DNA of 23,545 nt from assembly GCA_028693885.1 (NCBI GenBank), contig JAQUUM010000002.1:1-23545 (forward strand), given 5' to 3'. Shown here piece by piece: positions 22,242 to 23,545 of this stretch. Both the position numbers and the translations under genes were made by a program. The stretch is from Bacilli bacterium. Lineage in GTDB: Bacteria > Bacillota_I > Bacilli_A > ML615J-28 > CAG-698. Numbering within the stretch: position 1 is the stretch's first letter; each line of letters opens with the position of its first letter. Below the pieces are notes generated by a model. That model saw nothing but the letters and a program-made list of their open reading frames with translations, was not told where the DNA came from and ran no database searches.

Positions 22242-23315
22242 ATGAATAAAAAAATTAAATTACTAAAAGAAATTACTGATATATATGGTATAAGTGGTCA
22301 TGAAGCTAAGGTAAGAGAATTTGTAAAAGAAAAGTTTTTAGATTCTGTCGGTGTAAATGATCTTATTTATGATGGAATTGGGTCAATCATTGCTAAAAAA
22401 ATTGGGGATGAAAAAGGTCCTAAAATTGCAATTGCTGGACATATGGATGAAGTCGGTATGATTGTATCCAAAATAACAGATAGTGGGTTTGTTAAGTTTC
22501 AGACAATTGGAGGCTGGTGGAGTCAAGTAATGCTTGCTCAGCAAGTTGTGATTGTTTCTTCAACAGGATCTGAAATCAGAGGTGTTATTGGATCCATTCC
22601 TCCTCATATTTTAACAAAAGAGCAAAGAGATAAAGTTGTTAAAATAGAAGATATGTTTATAGATATCGGGGCTTCAAGCAAAGAGGAGGCTGAAGGCTGG
22701 GGGATTAAAATTGGTGATATGATTGCTCCTTACTCTGAGTTTCATGTCATGAAAAATGAAAAAATGCTTTTAGCAAAAGCTTGGGACAATAGAATAGGCT
22801 GTGCAATTGTTATTGACACTTTAAATGAGTTAAAAAATATTAAACACCCAAACATTGTTTTTGGAATTGCGACTGTACAGGAGGAATTGGGTTTAAGAGG
22901 TGGAAGAACTTCTGCCACGCTGATAAAACCAGATATTGTATTTGCTTTAGATGTTGGTATTGCAAAAGATACTCCAAATGTTGAAGAAGGTTCAAAACTA
23001 GGTAATGGAGTTGAGGTATTAGTGTATGAGAATGGCATGATAGGTCATGTAGGTTTAAGGAAAAAGGTTATTGAAATAGCTGATGAACTTAAAATTCCTT
23101 ATCAACTAGATATGTTAGCAGGTGGATCGACTGATGCATCTTCAATGCATCTAGCTAATTCAGGAGCTCCTGGTATGTCTCTTTGCATCCCTACTAGGTA
23201 TATTCATTCTCACAGTTCTATTATTCACTACGATGATTATGAAAATACAGTTAAATTAATTGTAGAAATTATAAAAAGACTAGATAGCAAGATGCTTACT
23301 GAAATATTAAAATAA
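22242..23315 (+). CDS. M42 family metallopeptidase (glutamyl aminopeptidase/YsdC-like)
   Basis: M42 enzymes are cytosolic, self-compartmentalised dimetal aminopeptidases that trim peptides. The 357-residue protein carries the metal ligands and catalytic acids in place: H67 (with D69) in GHMDEVG, D182 in AWDNRIG, E214-E215 in QEELGLRG, D237 in LDVG and H322 in RYIHSHSS. AGGSTDASSM (293-302) is the typical C-terminal loop. The start is uncertain: ATG 22242 has a GTGAT match to the ribosome binding consensus; ATG 22230 would add four residues and TTG 22197 would lie deep inside the preceding gene. I chose 22242. Substrate preference (Glu, Lys or broad) cannot be read from sequence. A terminator directly follows. 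Confidence 0.93.
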   Translation: MNKKIKLLKEITDIYGISGHEAKVREFVKEKFLDSVGVNDLIYDGIGSIIAKKIGDEKGPKIAIAGHMDEVGMIVSKITDSGFVKFQTIGGWWSQVMLAQQVVIVSSTGSEIRGVIGSIPPHILTKEQRDKVVKIEDMFIDIGASSKEEAEGWGIKIGDMIAPYSEFHVMKNEKMLLAKAWDNRIGCAIVIDTLNELKNIKHPNIVFGIATVQEELGLRGGRTSATLIKPDIVFALDVGIAKDTPNVEEGSKLGNGVEVLVYENGMIGHVGLRKKVIEIADELKIPYQLDMLAGGSTDASSMHLANSGAPGMSLCIPTRYIHSHSSIIHYDDYENTVKLIVEIIKRLDSKMLTEILK

Positions 23316-23338
23316 AAGCACCTTTCGGTGCTTTTTTC
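23314..23338 (+). terminator. Terminator after the M42 peptidase gene
   Basis: AAAAGCACC (23314-23322), loop TTTC, GGTGCTTTT (23327-23335), then more T. The stem starts at the last bases of the stop codon. The tRNA gene begins a few bases later, so it needs read-through or its own promoter, which I cannot find. Confidence 0.92.
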
Positions 23339-23343
23339 TATTT

Positions 23344-23420
23344 GCGCCTGTAACTCAGCTGGATAGAGTATCTGACTTCGAATCAGAAGGTCATGGGTTC
23401 GAATCCTATCAGGCGCGCCA
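23344..23420 (+). tRNA. tRNA-Arg (anticodon TCG)
   Basis: This is a 77-base tRNA gene with CCA encoded. The acceptor stem GCGCCTG (23344-23350) pairs with CAGGCGC (23410-23416), followed by discriminator G and CCA. The anticodon stem TCTGA/TCAGA (23371-23375, 23383-23387) holds the loop CTTCGAA with anticodon TCG at 23378-23380. GGTTCGAATCC forms the T arm. UCG reads CGA and, if U34 is unmodified or suitably modified, other CGN codons, so it may be the main or only CGN reader in an AGA-rich genome (inference). Confidence 0.95.
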
Positions 23421-23456
23421 TATTGAATGAATAGGTTTGATACAATTTACTTTTGT

Positions 23457-23485
23457 AAAAAGTCCCTTAAGATAGGCACTTTTTT
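23457..23485 (+). terminator. Hairpin with T-run downstream of tRNA-Arg
   Basis: AAAAAGTCCCT (23457-23467) pairs with AGGCACTTTTT (23474-23484) apart from one C-C mismatch, and a T-run follows. It is a plausible terminator for the tRNA transcript. ACTTTT (23449-23454) could pair with the same 5' arm instead. Confidence 0.6.
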
Positions 23486-23498
23486 GTAAAAACCTTTT

Positions 23499-23539
23499 AA
23501 AACTGATGAGATAATTTACTAATTTCATCAGTTTTTTTT
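23499..23539 (+). terminator. Strong hairpin terminator at the window end
   Basis: AAAACTGATGA (23499-23509) and TCATCAGTTTT (23525-23535) form an 11-bp stem, followed by a T-run to 23539. No gene is seen between it and the tRNA, so it ends either tRNA read-through, a small RNA, or, read on the other strand, a gene beyond the window. Confidence 0.75.
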
Positions 23540-23545
23540 GCTTTT

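Noticed and set aside
22742..23038. A 98-codon minus-strand open frame
   Set aside because: It is antisense to conserved catalytic segments of the M42 peptidase and has no recognisable protein features.
1..23545. CRISPR arrays, insertion sequences, prophage or defence genes
   Set aside because: No spaced repeats, transposase, integrase, terminal inverted repeats or toxin-antitoxin-like pairs were seen; gene content is core housekeeping throughout.

Overview
The window is a gene-dense, strongly A+T-rich bacterial chromosome segment with 21 protein genes and one tRNA gene. Nineteen protein genes are on the + strand; rpmB and rqcH are on the - strand. UGA is used as a stop codon (the PHP gene, rsmB overlap, gmk, galU, argS) and Trp is encoded by UGG, so the standard bacterial code applies. 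Gene content and order match Firmicutes: the rsmB-rlmN-rsgA-rpe-rpmB-fakA-recG-plsX-rnc series, dnaD-nth, and rqcH next to gmk-rpoZ-priA-fmt. A reduced Firmicutes/Mollicutes-type lineage that keeps UGA as stop (Acholeplasma-, Haloplasma-, Izemoplasma- or Erysipelotrichia-like) is my inference; I cannot name the organism.

Layout. 1-4257 is a tightly packed + strand operon: the 3' part of a PHP phosphoesterase gene, rsmB, rlmN, rsgA and rpe, covering rRNA modification, small-subunit assembly and the pentose phosphate pathway. A two-way terminator separates rpe from the convergent rpmB. rpmB and fakA diverge from a 240-base region with a well-formed promoter for each. 4716-11430 holds fakA, recG, plsX, rnc, dnaD and nth (fatty-acid activation, DNA repair and restart, dsRNA processing, primosome), closed by a terminator shared with the convergent rqcH. 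13142-14025 is gmk-rpoZ. 14120-18915 is priA, fmt, pgpA and a DUF2804 gene. 19005-23315 is galU, argS, a six-span membrane protein and an M42 aminopeptidase. tRNA-Arg(UCG) and two terminator-like hairpins end the window.

How the genes fit together. Most are translation and ribosome housekeeping genes (rsmB, rlmN, rsgA, rpmB, fmt, argS, rqcH, tRNA-Arg). A second theme is phospholipid synthesis: FakA makes acyl-phosphate, PlsX exchanges acyl groups between acyl-phosphate and ACP, and a PgpA-family phosphatase makes phosphatidylglycerol. The fabD-fabG-acpP genes that sit between plsX and rnc in Bacillus subtilis are absent here, which fits use of external fatty acids. A third theme is replication restart and repair (recG, priA, dnaD, nth).

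The most unusual observation is PriA: it keeps the N-terminal DNA-binding region and all eight zinc cysteines but has lost the recognisable Walker A, Walker B, motif V and motif VI sequences. It looks like an ATPase-dead pseudohelicase. I found no mobile elements, CRISPR arrays or phage genes, and no clear multi-gene system that is new.
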